A stretch of 64,000 nt of DNA from Alistipes sp. dk3624 (GCF_009557455.1 NZ_CP045651.1:2542001-2606000), one strand, 5' to 3'. Positions 34,380-43,785 are shown, counted from the first letter of the stretch. Made by a program: numbers and translations. Notes: generated by a model from the letters alone, not told the origin.

Positions 34380-35719
34380 GCCGGGGGCTGCTGATTCGCG
34401 GAGGGACGGTCTTCGGTGACGGGGAGCGTTTCGAAGGATACGTAGTCGTCCGCGGCGAACGGATCGCCGAGATCGGCCGGGGCGCATATCCGCACGACCG
34501 TTTCGAAGGCGAAACGATCGACGCCCGGGGACAGTGGGTGTTGCCCGGCGTGATCGACGATCAGGTGCATTTCCGCGAACCGGGGCTTACCTACAAGGCC
34601 GATATCCACAGCGAGTCGGCCGCCGCCGCCGCCGGTGGAGTCACTTCTTTTATGGATATGCCGAACGTCAAGCCTCCGACCGTAACGCTCGGCCTGCTCG
34701 ACGAGAAATTCGAACGGGCCGCCGAAACGTCCGTAACGAACTATTCGTTTTATTTCGGGGCGACGAACGAAAATGCCGCCGAGATCGAACGAATCGATCC
34801 GAAATGGGTGTGCGGCGTCAAAGTGTTTATGGGTTCTTCGACCGGGAACATGCTGGTCGACGACGATCGCGCGCTGGCGTCGATATTCGCCCAGTCCCCG
34901 GTGCCGGTGGCGACGCACTGCGAGGACGAGGCGACCGTGCGCGCTAATATGGAGCGTTTCCGGGCTGGGTACGGCGATGAGATAACGGTGGCGATGCATC
35001 CGCTGATCCGGTCGGCCGAGGCTTGTTACCGGTCGTCGGCGAAGGCCATCGAATTGGCGACGCGCTACGGGGCGGACCTGCACGTGCTGCACCTGAGCAC
35101 GGCCCGCGAACTCGATCTTTTCGACCGGGGGCCGCTCTCCGGTAAACGGATTACGAACGAGGTGTGCGTGCATCACCTGTGGTTCAGTGACGCCGACTAC
35201 GCCCGCATGGGGAATTTTATCAAGTGGAATCCGGCTATCAAAAGCGAGGCCGACCGCGATGCGTTGCGCCGCGGAATCGCGGACGGACGCGTAGACGTCG
35301 TAGCGACGGATCATGCCCCGCACACGCTCGATGAGAAGAAGCTGCCTTACCTGAAAGCTCCGTCCGGCGGCCCGCTGGTGCAGCATTCGCTGGTGGCGAT
35401 GCTCGAAATGAGTCGCAACGGGGTGTTCCCGGTCGAAACGGCGGTCGAAAAAATGTGTCATGCGCCGGCTGTCCGGTTCCGGATCCGGGAGCGCGGTTAC
35501 CTGCGTGAAGGGTATTTCGCCGATATCGTGTTGGTCAGGCCCGACGATCCGTGGACGGTGTCGCCGCAGAATATCCTATCCAAATGCGGCTGGTCGCCGT
35601 TCGAGGGCGTTACGTTTTCGAATCGGGTGACCCATACGCTGGTCAACGGGAAAATCGTTTTTCGGAACGGGGCGGTGGATCGCGACGCCCGGGGCCGGGC
35701 GCTGGAGTTCGACCGGTAA
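34376..35719 (+). CDS. pyrC: Dihydroorotase
   Basis: This enzyme closes N-carbamoyl-aspartate to dihydroorotate, the third step of pyrimidine synthesis. The 447 residues show the metal segment VIDDQVHFREPG (58-69), in which the usual first histidine of H-x-H is a glutamine (Gln63) while His65 and Arg67 are kept; the Bacteroidetes relatives I know share this DDQVHFR form. GGVTSFMDMPN, GVKVFMGSSTGNMLVD (with the lysine position), THCED, HPLIRSAEAC, HVLHLST and ATDHAPH are present. The start at 34376 overlaps the previous gene by four bases (ATGA), so the frame that runs back to 34139 is not the real start. A TTG-started DUF4153 gene follows by 40 bases. Confidence 0.95.
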   Translation: MSRGLLIRGGTVFGDGERFEGYVVVRGERIAEIGRGAYPHDRFEGETIDARGQWVLPGVIDDQVHFREPGLTYKADIHSESAAAAAGGVTSFMDMPNVKPPTVTLGLLDEKFERAAETSVTNYSFYFGATNENAAEIERIDPKWVCGVKVFMGSSTGNMLVDDDRALASIFAQSPVPVATHCEDEATVRANMERFRAGYGDEITVAMHPLIRSAEACYRSSAKAIELATRYGADLHVLHLSTARELDLFDRGPLSGKRITNEVCVHHLWFSDADYARMGNFIKWNPAIKSEADRDALRRGIADGRVDVVATDHAPHTLDEKKLPYLKAPSGGPLVQHSLVAMLEMSRNGVFPVETAVEKMCHAPAVRFRIRERGYLREGYFADIVLVRPDDPWTVSPQNILSKCGWSPFEGVTFSNRVTHTLVNGKIVFRNGAVDRDARGRALEFDR

Positions 35720-35759
35720 TTGAGGATAACGTGTCCGTCTGGACGTAAAACAATAACCA

Positions 35760-37496
35760 TTGAAAGTATCGTTAAAAGATCGTATTCGCCGGTTCGTTGG
35801 CCGATTGGCCGAGACGTTCCGGTATGCGCCGGCCGAAACGGCCGTAGCCGTTTATGCCTTTCTGATCTGCGCGTTGATCCGGGAGGAAGTGATCGAAAAC
35901 GATGGTTATGCGTTGCTGCTGCCGCTGTTTTTCACGTTTTCGTTCGTGACGAACCGGTGGTGTCGCCGCGGCGCATGGCGGATCGTCTATTATCTGTCGC
36001 CGTTGCTGGCGCTCCCGTTGCTGGCGGCCGACGTCGGCGACTGGACGAGGACGGTGGCTTATCCCGTGACGCTGGTCGTCTGCGCGTTGACGGTGCTGGC
36101 CAGCGATTGGCAGAGCGATAACGAACGGTTCGTCGAGCGCGCGCTACGCTACGTGTACGACCTGCTGTCGGCCTTACTGCTGGCGTTGACGGCTTTCCTG
36201 GCGCTGATGGCCATTTTCCATTCGATCGTATACATATTCAATATTTTCACCGGGATATCGTCCGGTTTCACGACCTATGCCGCGATGTCGGCGTTCGTGC
36301 TGCTGGCGCCGGTTTGTTTCCTGGCATTCAACCGGACGAGCGACCGGGAGCAAGGCGTTCGGCCGAATCCGTTTTTCGATGTGCTGCTCAATTACGTGTT
36401 GAGCCCCACCGTGCTGATCTACACGGCGATCCTGTACCTCTATTTCGCAATGATCGTGCTGCGGTGGGAACTGCCCAAGGGCGGAATCGCTTACCTCGTG
36501 TTCGGTTATGCGATCGTCGCGACGGTGTTGAGAGCCTGCCAGCCGATGCTGCTCCGGCGGATGTACGACTGGTATTACGGCCGGTTCAGCCTGATCGCGC
36601 TGCCGGCGCTCGCGATGTTCTGGACGGGAGTGGGTTATCGCGTGCAGCAGTACGGGTTTACGCAGGACAGGGTTTACCTGGCGGTTTGCGGGGCGATCAT
36701 GACGGTGACGATCCTGCTGTTTTTCAGCCGTCGGAGCGGACGTTACCTGTATGTCGCGGCGCTGTCGGGCGTTTTACTGGCCGTTTTCACGTATATACCG
36801 GGAGTTACGGCGGCGGCTATCGGCATTCGTTCGCAGATGCAGCGCGCCGAACGGATCGTCGTCCGTCTCGGATTGGCCGATGCTTCGGGCCGGTTGATTT
36901 TGCAGAAACGTCCCGATGCCGACTCGGTTTACCGCGAGGATTACCGTCGTCTTTACGAATCGTTCGAATACCTCGCCCGGAACTGTCCCGCCGGATTTAT
37001 GGCGGAACGTTACGGGGTGGACGACTCGTTCGCTTTGCAGAACGAGGTGATTCCTCAGGTGTTGGAATGGTATGTAAGCGTGCCGTGGGCCACCGAACTG
37101 ACTCCGCAGGAGGATCCGCAGCGGAACTCCGTGCTGCTCGAATCGGACGGGGCTCCGGTCGATATATCCGGATACCGCACGTTGCGGGCCGTGCAGAATT
37201 ACGAGAACGGGCAGCGCCTGTATGCCGATCTGAGCCGGGATACGCTGTCGATCAAAGACAATGACGGCAGCCTTCTGTTCCGGCGGGGACTGGAAGATAT
37301 GCTGCGAGAAAAGCTGTCCGGGAGCGGTTATGCCGTGCGGGATACGGTTCCCGTCGCGGCGTTGGATTCGATGAAGAGCGCGCTTCTGCAATACGAAACG
37401 GATTCGGTCAAAGTCGTTTTCGACATGGTGCGCCTGTCCCGCTTTCCCGAACTGCGTATCGAATACGTTTCGGTCGGTTTTTTCCTGGAAAAATAA
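35760..37496 (+). CDS. DUF4153-type multi-spanning membrane protein
   Basis: A 578-residue membrane protein of unknown function. About ten to eleven hydrophobic helices occupy residues 25-365 (LLLPLFFTFSFV, LSALLLALTAFLALMAIF, LIYTAILYLYFAMIVL and others), followed by a soluble C-terminal region of about 210 residues that lacks recognised motifs. This layout fits the DUF4153 family common in Bacteroidetes. The only start that fits is TTG at 35760, because no ATG occurs in the first 150 codons in frame. It follows pyrC and is probably in the same transcript as the DPM1-like gene and pyrC. It stops five bases before the convergent DUF2264 gene, with no terminator seen between. Confidence 0.8.
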   Translation: MKVSLKDRIRRFVGRLAETFRYAPAETAVAVYAFLICALIREEVIENDGYALLLPLFFTFSFVTNRWCRRGAWRIVYYLSPLLALPLLAADVGDWTRTVAYPVTLVVCALTVLASDWQSDNERFVERALRYVYDLLSALLLALTAFLALMAIFHSIVYIFNIFTGISSGFTTYAAMSAFVLLAPVCFLAFNRTSDREQGVRPNPFFDVLLNYVLSPTVLIYTAILYLYFAMIVLRWELPKGGIAYLVFGYAIVATVLRACQPMLLRRMYDWYYGRFSLIALPALAMFWTGVGYRVQQYGFTQDRVYLAVCGAIMTVTILLFFSRRSGRYLYVAALSGVLLAVFTYIPGVTAAAIGIRSQMQRAERIVVRLGLADASGRLILQKRPDADSVYREDYRRLYESFEYLARNCPAGFMAERYGVDDSFALQNEVIPQVLEWYVSVPWATELTPQEDPQRNSVLLESDGAPVDISGYRTLRAVQNYENGQRLYADLSRDTLSIKDNDGSLLFRRGLEDMLREKLSGSGYAVRDTVPVAALDSMKSALLQYETDSVKVVFDMVRLSRFPELRIEYVSVGFFLEK

Positions 37497-37501
37497 TCCG
37501 G

Positions 37502-38734
37502 TCAGTTGACGGCGTGGTCGGCCGGCAGGTCGATGCCTTTCCACAGCTTCAACGAAGTCCAGTCGGCGTCGGGGGCGTTCCAGAACGGATCGTCGGCCGG
37601 CAGTCCCAGCGGCAAGAAACCGGCGCAGCACAGATACAGACTACCGGTATTGATGTAGCCCTCTCCGATACCCGGCTGCGCTCCGCAGAAACCGATTTTC
37701 AGCCATCCTTTTTCGTCGAAAGTGCCCGGGGCTTCCATCATGCGTTTCATCACTGCCGTCAGCGCGCAACGCACCTGTGCGGGGGCGACTTCGGCGGGCA
37801 GCAAATGTCCGAGCGCGACCTGTCCGAGCGCTTGGAACGCCCCGATCCGGTAGGCCAGCGACCGGCCGATCGGCGGGAACGCTCCTTCCGGCGAGATTAG
37901 CCGTTCCTGTACGGCGGCATAGCGTTGTATCCGCCGCTGCACGTCCTGAAAGGTTTTGTCGGAAACGAGTTTCCGTTTATGCAGGATACGCACCACGTCC
38001 AGCAGCATCGGCTGGATCACGAAGCTGTTGTAATAGTCCCATTGGAACAGGTCGCCGTCGCTGTACGTGCCGTCGCCTTTGTAGCGTTCGAGGTGTTTGT
38101 TGACCGCGAAGTCTATTCGCATCAGGTCGCCGCCGTAGTCGTTGTCGAGCAGGAACGCTTCGATGATGCCGCTGAAAAGCAGCCAGTTGTTGGTCGGAGT
38201 GCGGATCGTGCGGGTGGATTTCAGGGCATCGACGACCTGCCGTTTGACTCGTTCGTCCAGACGCCCCCAGATTTGTTTGGGCGCCCGCACCAGCCCGTGC
38301 GCGAGGAAGGCCGCATCGACCAGCGGTTGCTGGTATTCCGTGAAGTTCATGCAATCGGCCGACTCCGGGTTGGTCGCGTTGTCGAGGCATTTCAGTACCA
38401 GTTCGATGTAGCGCGCCCGTTTCCGGCCTTCGACGGTGCTGTCCGGGCCGAGTTCGAGCCACGGGGCGATCCCGGTCAGCGTGCGGCCGAACGCTTCGAG
38501 GTAGCCCACGTGTTGCGCTCGGTCGATCTTCGTTTCGAGCGGCATCGCCGCTTTCAGGCGCTGTTCGCTCAACGCGGTCAGTACCGGCAAAGCCGTCCGG
38601 TCGAGCGTGGCGATCCAGTATTCGCGGGCCGCGGGTTCGGCCGGTTGCGGAGTTTTGCGTTTGCCGGACAAAGGGGAGCAAAACAGGCAGGCGAGCAGCG
38701 TCGCCGCATTCAGCAGGAGGTAGATCCGTTTCAT
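37502..38734 (-). CDS. DUF2264 family secreted protein, probably glycan-related
   Basis: A 410-residue exported protein. A signal peptide (about 1-22, LLNAATLLACLFC) with a possible lipid cysteine precedes an all-helical (alpha/alpha-barrel-like) domain with TNNWLLFSGIIEAFLL, GDGTYSDGDLFQWDYYNSFVIQPM, FPPIGRSLAYRIGAFQALGQVAL and GYINTGSLYLCCAGFLPLGLP, typical of DUF2264. Such proteins occur in polysaccharide-use loci and resemble polysaccharide lyases or unsaturated glucuronyl hydrolases in fold; catalytic activity is not established. Its promoter is overlapped by a LacI-type operator (38773-38786), supporting sugar-regulated expression. Confidence 0.85.
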   Translation of the reverse strand: MKRIYLLLNAATLLACLFCSPLSGKRKTPQPAEPAAREYWIATLDRTALPVLTALSEQRLKAAMPLETKIDRAQHVGYLEAFGRTLTGIAPWLELGPDSTVEGRKRARYIELVLKCLDNATNPESADCMNFTEYQQPLVDAAFLAHGLVRAPKQIWGRLDERVKRQVVDALKSTRTIRTPTNNWLLFSGIIEAFLLDNDYGGDLMRIDFAVNKHLERYKGDGTYSDGDLFQWDYYNSFVIQPMLLDVVRILHKRKLVSDKTFQDVQRRIQRYAAVQERLISPEGAFPPIGRSLAYRIGAFQALGQVALGHLLPAEVAPAQVRCALTAVMKRMMEAPGTFDEKGWLKIGFCGAQPGIGEGYINTGSLYLCCAGFLPLGLPADDPFWNAPDADWTSLKLWKGIDLPADHAVN

Positions 38735-38772
38735 GACTCGGTAGGGTTAGGTTTGCGATGTTGTCGGACTAA

Positions 38773-38786
38773 TGCAACCGTTTGCA
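38773..38786. promoter_or_regulatory. LacI/GalR-type operator before the DUF2264 gene
   Basis: TGCAACCGTTTGCA is a 14-bp near-palindrome (6 of 7 pairs) with the central CG that is the hallmark of LacI-family operators. It lies just downstream of the -7 box, over the expected transcription start, where a repressor would act. No LacI-family gene is in the window. Confidence 0.6.
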
Positions 38787-38817
38787 CAAAACTAACGATA
38801 TTTTGCCGGAAATCAAA
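38787..38817 (-). promoter_or_regulatory. Promoter of the DUF2264 gene
   Basis: On the minus strand TTTG (38814-38817) and TAGTTTTG (38787-38794) are 19 bases apart, a full match to the consensus. Confidence 0.8.
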
Positions 38818-38902
38818 ATGTCGGGAAAACGGGGCGGTTCGTTTTTGCCGTTTGGCCGGGAAAAAACGTATTTGCGTCATTCATGCAAAATTAGGTCGAA
38901 AA

Positions 38903-38934
38903 TTTGCAGCCTGATGAAAAATGTGCTATCTTTG
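38903..38934 (+). promoter_or_regulatory. Promoter of tRNA-Leu(UAG), possibly also of tig
   Basis: TTTG (38903-38906) and TATCTTTG (38927-38934) with 20 bases between, a perfect match, 10 bases before the tRNA 5' end. Confidence 0.88.
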
Positions 38935-38944
38935 TGGCGCTTCT

Positions 38945-39026
38945 GCGGATATGGCGTAATTGGTAGCCGCGCCAGACTTAGGATCTGGTGCCTCACGGCG
39001 TGGGGGTTCGAGTCCCTTTATCCGCA
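38945..39026 (+). tRNA. tRNA-Leu (anticodon TAG)
   Basis: An 82-base class II tRNA: acceptor GCGGATA pairs with TATCCGC, the anticodon loop CTTAGGA gives UAG, a long variable arm follows, and the T-loop GTTCGAGTC is standard. A GGCCGCC/GGCGGCC hairpin at 39038-39065 lies between it and tig. Confidence 0.96.
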
Positions 39027-39102
39027 CGATGTCGGAAGGCCGCCGGACATTGTCGCAGGGCGGCCATCTTGTTCGCGTTAACGATCAAAATATTACGGAT
39101 AA

Positions 39103-40431
39103 ATGAATATTGTCAGAGAAAATCTTGAAAATCTCACCACGCTGCTGAAGGTGACCGTGGGTGAGGCCGATTACAGTGAAGCTGTAGATAAGGCGCTGCG
39201 CACCTACAAACGCAAAGCGAACGTTCCGGGTTTCCGCCCGGGGATGGTTCCGATGGGGATTATCAATAAAATGTACCGCAAAGGAGTCGTTGCCGAGGAG
39301 TCGTACCGCGCCGCTTCGAAAGCCTGCTTCGATTACATCGAAAAAGAGAAGCTCACGCTCGTCGGCGATATGATTCCGAGCGACAAACAGCAACCGCTGG
39401 ATTTCGACGACAGCACCGAATACGAGTTCGTGTTCGAAGTGGGTCTGGCTCCGGAGATCGGTATCGACCTGAGTAAAAAAGATAAAGTAACCCGGTATTC
39501 GATCCGGATCGAAGATAAGATGCGCGACGGTTATCGCACCAACTTCTTGAACCGTTTCGGGAAACTGACCGACGTCGATACGGTCGAGAAGGAAGACGCG
39601 CTCGACGTAACGCTCGAACAGGGCGATACGAAAGTCGAGGAGGCTTACGTAGGTCTGATCGGCATGAGCGACGAAGACCGCGCGCCGTTTATCGGCAAGA
39701 AGGTCGGCGATTCGCTGGACGTCGATGTGACCAAGTTGTTCAAGACGCCGTCGCAGCGTGCTGCCGCGCTCGGCGTGAAGGAAGCCGACCTGGAAGGGAT
39801 GGACCCGAATTATAAGTTGACGATCAATAAGATCCGCCGTTTCGTCGCTCCCGAAATGAACGAGGAGTTTTTCAAAACCGCTTTCCCGGACGGCGGCGTC
39901 GCTACGCCGGAAGCGTTCGAAAAATACATCGAGGAACAGATCGCCCGCGACTTGTCGCGCGAAACCGATTTCCTGTTGCACCTCGACGTGCGCAAATTCC
40001 TGTTGAAAAAAGCCGGACTCGTAATGCCGGAAGCGTTCCTGAAAAACTGGCTCTATACGATCAACGAGGGCAAGTTCTCGATGGAGGAGATCGACAAAGA
40101 CTTCGACCGTTTCCTCGATATGATGCGCTGGAATCTGATTCAGAAACATTATATCGATGCGCTGAAACTCGAAGTGACCCCGGAAGAGGCTACCGAGGAA
40201 GCCAAGAAAATGGCCGCCGCCCAGTTCGCTTACTACGGGATTCCGAATGTAGACGGCGAGACGTTGGCGAATTATGCGAAAAATATTCTCGGCAACAAGG
40301 AGGAAAATCGGAAAGTCTACGAAAAACTGTTCGAAAATAAAGTAATCGACGCGGTGATTCCGCAGATCACGGTTTCCGAAAAAGCCATTTCGGCCGAAGA
40401 TTTCGGCAAACTGGCTCAGGACGCGCAGTAG
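39103..40431 (+). CDS. tig: Trigger factor chaperone
   Basis: A ribosome-associated chaperone that holds nascent chains. The 442 residues show an N-terminal ribosome-binding domain with the signature region VPGFRPGMVPMGIINKMY (the family's GFRxGKxP), a reduced central PPIase-like domain (about 150-240), and a C-terminal helical chaperone domain (from about 250: EEFFKTAFPDGGVATPEAFEKYI, ARDLSRETDFLLHLDVRKFLL). Bacteroidetes trigger factors have a poorly conserved peptidyl-prolyl isomerase part, as here. It is followed by a strong terminator, a secreted phosphatase-like gene, then clpP and clpX, the classic tig-clpP-clpX neighbourhood with one gene inserted. Confidence 0.94.
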   Translation: MNIVRENLENLTTLLKVTVGEADYSEAVDKALRTYKRKANVPGFRPGMVPMGIINKMYRKGVVAEESYRAASKACFDYIEKEKLTLVGDMIPSDKQQPLDFDDSTEYEFVFEVGLAPEIGIDLSKKDKVTRYSIRIEDKMRDGYRTNFLNRFGKLTDVDTVEKEDALDVTLEQGDTKVEEAYVGLIGMSDEDRAPFIGKKVGDSLDVDVTKLFKTPSQRAAALGVKEADLEGMDPNYKLTINKIRRFVAPEMNEEFFKTAFPDGGVATPEAFEKYIEEQIARDLSRETDFLLHLDVRKFLLKKAGLVMPEAFLKNWLYTINEGKFSMEEIDKDFDRFLDMMRWNLIQKHYIDALKLEVTPEEATEEAKKMAAAQFAYYGIPNVDGETLANYAKNILGNKEENRKVYEKLFENKVIDAVIPQITVSEKAISAEDFGKLAQDAQ

Positions 40432-40447
40432 TTTCGGCAATGACGTA

Positions 40448-40489
40448 AAAAACGAAGGCGCAGGTAGTACGACCTGCGCCTTCGTTTTT
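40448..40489 (+). terminator. Terminator after tig
   Basis: A perfect 18-bp stem (40448-40465, 40472-40489) with a 6-base loop and T5 tail. Confidence 0.92.
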
Positions 40490-40570
40490 CGATCCGTACC
40501 GGCAGACGTATGCGGAATTGTAGAGTAATGTTGTATCTTTGTAAATATTTGTGACCAAAACGGGACGACG

Positions 40571-41350
40571 ATGAAAAAATCCGGGGCGTTTTTCGTTTGC
40601 CTTTTGCTGACTCTGCTGTGCTGTGCGCCGATAGCCCGCGCGCAGGATACTTTGCGGCTGAAAGCGATCACCTACAACCTGCGTTTCGGGGAGTTGGCGT
40701 CGCTGGAAGAGCTTGCGGCGCGAATCGCGTCCGAAAAACCGGATATGGTGGCGCTTCAGGAAGTGGACTGCCATACTCGCCGGGAGGGAATCCCGCATCA
40801 GCACGGCAAGGATTTCGCTACGGAGCTGGGCTTCCGTACCGGGATGTTTCCATTGTACGGCAAGACGATCGCTTTTGCCGGAGGCTGGTACGGGATCGGG
40901 CTGCTGACGGCCAGGCCGTACCTCGGGGTGCGGAAGCTGATGTTGCCGCAGGCTTCCGCGCAGGAAGAATCCCGGGCGTTGCTGCTCGTTACGGTCGAAG
41001 TCGGACAGGATACGGTCGTGTTTGCATCGACCCACCTGGGACTGAGCGAGGAGAGCCGACGGATGCAGACGGAGTGCATTCTGAACGAACTGAAACGGTC
41101 GCGCTATCCGGTGTTGCTCGGCGGAGATTTCAATGCGGAGCCCGATGCCGCCGAGATCGCTGCGATGACGTCCGGTTGCGATCTGTTGTGCGGGATGCAG
41201 CCGACCTTTCCGGCCGACGCTCCCGACGTCAAGATCGATTACCTGTTCGGTTATCCGGCCGGTCGGTGGACGCTCGAATCGACGCGGATCATGCCTTCCG
41301 GCCTGTCCGATCACCGGGCGATCGTTTCGGTCGTCGCGCTGGCACGTTGA
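40571..41350 (+). CDS. Secreted endonuclease/exonuclease/phosphatase-family protein
   Basis: A 259-residue exported metal-dependent hydrolase. A signal peptide (about 1-24, ending ARAQ) precedes an EEP fold with the usual motifs: YNLRFG (Asn36), DMVALQEVD (Glu64), ASTHLGLS, LGGDFNAEP and the C-terminal LSDHRAIV (Asp-His pair). Relatives cleave phosphodiesters of nucleic acids, inositol phosphates or sphingomyelin; the substrate here is unknown. It lies between tig and clpP, an unusual place, separated from tig by a terminator and about 80 bases. Confidence 0.88.
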   Translation: MKKSGAFFVCLLLTLLCCAPIARAQDTLRLKAITYNLRFGELASLEELAARIASEKPDMVALQEVDCHTRREGIPHQHGKDFATELGFRTGMFPLYGKTIAFAGGWYGIGLLTARPYLGVRKLMLPQASAQEESRALLLVTVEVGQDTVVFASTHLGLSEESRRMQTECILNELKRSRYPVLLGGDFNAEPDAAEIAAMTSGCDLLCGMQPTFPADAPDVKIDYLFGYPAGRWTLESTRIMPSGLSDHRAIVSVVALAR

Positions 41351-41456
41351 GCGGAAGTCCGGAAAATTCGGGTCGGATCGCTTTTTGGTTCGGGGTTTGC
41401 AGAGAAATACCGGATAGGCTTTCGATAAAAGACAGTAACGGTAAAATGAAATAATT

Positions 41457-42131
41457 ATGAGTAAGAGCGAGTTTGAAAAATATGCGACCGGTCATGCCGG
41501 GATCAGCAGTCTTAAACTGCATCAGTTCAAAGCGGCGGCGCAAGGCTCCATCTCCCCGACGATCATCGAGGAGCGGCAGATGAACGTGGCCGCGATGGAT
41601 GTCTTTTCGAGGTTGATGATGGATCGGATCATTTTTCTGGGTTGCCCCGTTTATGACGACGTGGCCAATATCATCCAGGCGCAGTTGTTGTTTCTCGAAT
41701 CGACCGAGCCGGACAAAGACATTCAGATTTATATCAACTCGCCCGGAGGATCGGTGACGGCCGGTTTGGGAATCTACGATACGATGCAGTTGATCAGTTC
41801 GGACGTGGCTACGATCTGCACCGGGCTGGCTGCCAGCATGGGGGCCGTCTTGCTGACGGCCGGAGCCAAGGGAAAACGTTCGGCGCTGCCGCATTCGCGG
41901 GTGATGATCCACCAACCGCTGGGCGGCGTCGAAGGACAGGCCTCGGACATCGAGATCACGGCGCGTCAGATTCTTCGCACCAAACAGGAGTTATACGAAA
42001 TACTCGCTCTGCATTCGGGCGTAACCATCAAAAAGATCGAGAAGGATGCCGACCGCGATTACTGGATGACCGCTCCCGAAGCGCAGAAATACGGTCTGAT
42101 CGACGAAGTGCTGTCGGCCCGGAAGAAATAG
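41457..42131 (+). CDS. clpP: ATP-dependent Clp protease proteolytic subunit
   Basis: This subunit forms the two-ring serine protease barrel. In the 224 residues the catalytic triad is Ser127 (LAASMGA), His152 (VMIHQPLGG) and Asp201 ([11 protein letters not shown]); [17 protein letters not shown] lines the axial region. The N-terminal 30 residues form a propeptide-like extension. It ends 76 bases before clpX and should be cotranscribed with it, so that ClpXP is made together; tig lies upstream as usual. Confidence 0.97.
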   Translation: MSKSEFEKYATGHAGISSLKLHQFKAAAQGSISPTIIEERQMNVAAMDVFSRLMMDRIIFLGCPVYDDVANIIQAQLLFLESTEPDKDIQIYINSPGGSVTAGLGIYDTMQLISSDVATICTGLAASMGAVLLTAGAKGKRSALPHSRVMIHQPLGGVEGQASDIEITARQILRTKQELYEILALHSGVTIKKIEKDADRDYWMTAPEAQKYGLIDEVLSARKK

Positions 42132-42207
42132 GGCGACGGAACGGAAAACGACTGCAATCTAACGAATATACGAATTTCCGCATCGCGCGGATATTTTTGA
42201 ATAGAAA

Positions 42208-43464
42208 ATGGAGAAAAAGGATACGAAACGGCCGGCGGATCATTGTTCGTTCTGCGGGCTTTCGCGTTACGAGGTGGCTATGCTGTTCGACGGCGACAAC
42301 GGAGCCCGCATCTGCGACCAGTGCATCGAGCGCGGGCATGCGCTGTTGGCCGAGAACCCCAAAAAGACGGTGCGCAAGGCGCCTTCCATCCGCATGGAGG
42401 AGCTTCTGAAACCGATTCAGATCAAACAGTTTCTCGATCAGTATGTGATCGGGCAGGAGAGCGCCAAGCGGCATATATCGGTGGCGGTCTATAATCATTA
42501 CAAGCGGTTGCTGCACGAGGAGAGCAACGACATGCAGATCGAGATCGACAAGTCGAATATTATGATGGTCGGGCAGACCGGTACCGGGAAGACGTTGTTG
42601 GCCCGGACGATCGCCAAATTGCTCAAAGTGCCGTTTACGATCGTCGATGCGACGGTGCTGACCGAGGCGGGATATGTCGGCGAAGACGTGGAGAGCATCC
42701 TGACGCGGTTGTTGCAGGTGGCCGACTACGACGTGGCGCTGGCCGAACGCGGGATCGTTTTCATCGACGAGATCGACAAGATCGCGCGCAAAGGGGATAA
42801 CCCGTCCATCACGCGGGACGTGTCGGGCGAAGGCGTGCAGCAGGCGTTGCTGAAGATCCTCGAGGGTACGGTCGTGAACGTACCGCCCCAGGGGGGACGC
42901 AAGCATCCCGACCAGAAATTCATACAGGTCAATACGTCGAACATTCTGTTCATCTGCGGCGGAGCGTTCGACGGCATCGAGAAGAAAATCGCCCAGCGGC
43001 TCAATACGCAGGCGCTCGGTTACGGACAGCTTCACAGGGAACGGATCGATAAGGACAACCTGATGCGGTACGTCATGCCGCAGGATCTCAAATCGTTCGG
43101 ACTGATCCCCGAACTGATCGGGCGTATTCCGGTGCTGACCTACCTCGAACCGCTCGACCGGGTTGCGCTGCGCTCGATTCTGACCGAGCCGAAAAACGCG
43201 ATTACGCGCCAGTACGTCAAGCTGTTTGAAATGGACGGCATCAAACTGACGTTCGATGAGGACGCTCTCGATTACATTGTCGATAAGGCGATCGAGTACA
43301 AGCTCGGCGCGCGCGGCCTGCGGTCGATCTGCGAAGCGATCATGATGGACGGCATGTTCGACCTGCCGGGCCAGGAGGGACGCAAGTCGCTGCGCGTGAC
43401 GGTTCCGTATGCGAAAAGCCGCCTCGAAAGCGACAAATTCCGGCAATTGAAGGCCGTTGGCTGA
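42208..43464 (+). CDS. clpX: ATP-dependent Clp protease ATP-binding subunit ClpX
   Basis: This AAA+ unfoldase feeds substrates to ClpP. The 418 residues begin with the N-terminal zinc-binding domain (Cys13, Cys16, Cys36, Cys39), then the AAA+ module with Walker A GQTGTGKT (122-129), Walker B VFIDEIDK, the pore loop GYVGED region, and a C-terminal small domain with [16 protein letters not shown] (sensor 2). The IGF-type loop for ClpP docking appears as a [10 protein letters not shown] stretch rather than a plain IGF, as in several Bacteroidetes sequences. It ends the tig-clpP-clpX block. Confidence 0.97.
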   Translation: MEKKDTKRPADHCSFCGLSRYEVAMLFDGDNGARICDQCIERGHALLAENPKKTVRKAPSIRMEELLKPIQIKQFLDQYVIGQESAKRHISVAVYNHYKRLLHEESNDMQIEIDKSNIMMVGQTGTGKTLLARTIAKLLKVPFTIVDATVLTEAGYVGEDVESILTRLLQVADYDVALAERGIVFIDEIDKIARKGDNPSITRDVSGEGVQQALLKILEGTVVNVPPQGGRKHPDQKFIQVNTSNILFICGGAFDGIEKKIAQRLNTQALGYGQLHRERIDKDNLMRYVMPQDLKSFGLIPELIGRIPVLTYLEPLDRVALRSILTEPKNAITRQYVKLFEMDGIKLTFDEDALDYIVDKAIEYKLGARGLRSICEAIMMDGMFDLPGQEGRKSLRVTVPYAKSRLESDKFRQLKAVG

Positions 43465-43785
43465 CGCGCCTAATAATCTAACCGAAACCGAAATACAGTG
43501 CCGGCCGGCGACGGAAAGTTTCCGACGGTACGTATGATCCGATAAGGAGTGTGCAAGGACATGCTCCTTTTTTTTGTGCTCGTTTGTTGCTCGTCGGAAA
43601 TTTGCTTTAGCTTTTAAAAGAACGGATATCCCGCGTTTTTATCCACGGGTCCGCTTCCGAAATAAACCGTCCTGAAAAGAGATCTTCCCTTCGTCCGCCG
43701 TTTCGTCCGGCCGCGTTATCCGTTGAATGCGCGGCAAGGGGGCACCGGGAGGAAATACGGGCCGATCGAACGTTATTCGGATAAA
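43465..43785. other. Intergenic stretch downstream of clpX
   Basis: About 320 bases between clpX and the end of the convergent PhoPQ-type gene. Apart from the terminator-like hairpin at 43545-43571, nothing is recognised. Confidence 0.5.
43545..43571 (+). terminator. Probable terminator of clpP-clpX
   Basis: An AAGGAG/CTCCTT stem with imperfect inner pairing, followed by a long T-run. Confidence 0.65.

Noticed and set aside
33558-34487. N-terminal extension of the FAD dehydrogenase to 830 residues
   Set aside because: The extension lies antisense to the DPM1-like glycosyltransferase gene and shows shadow composition; ATG 33557 starts the family-like sequence.
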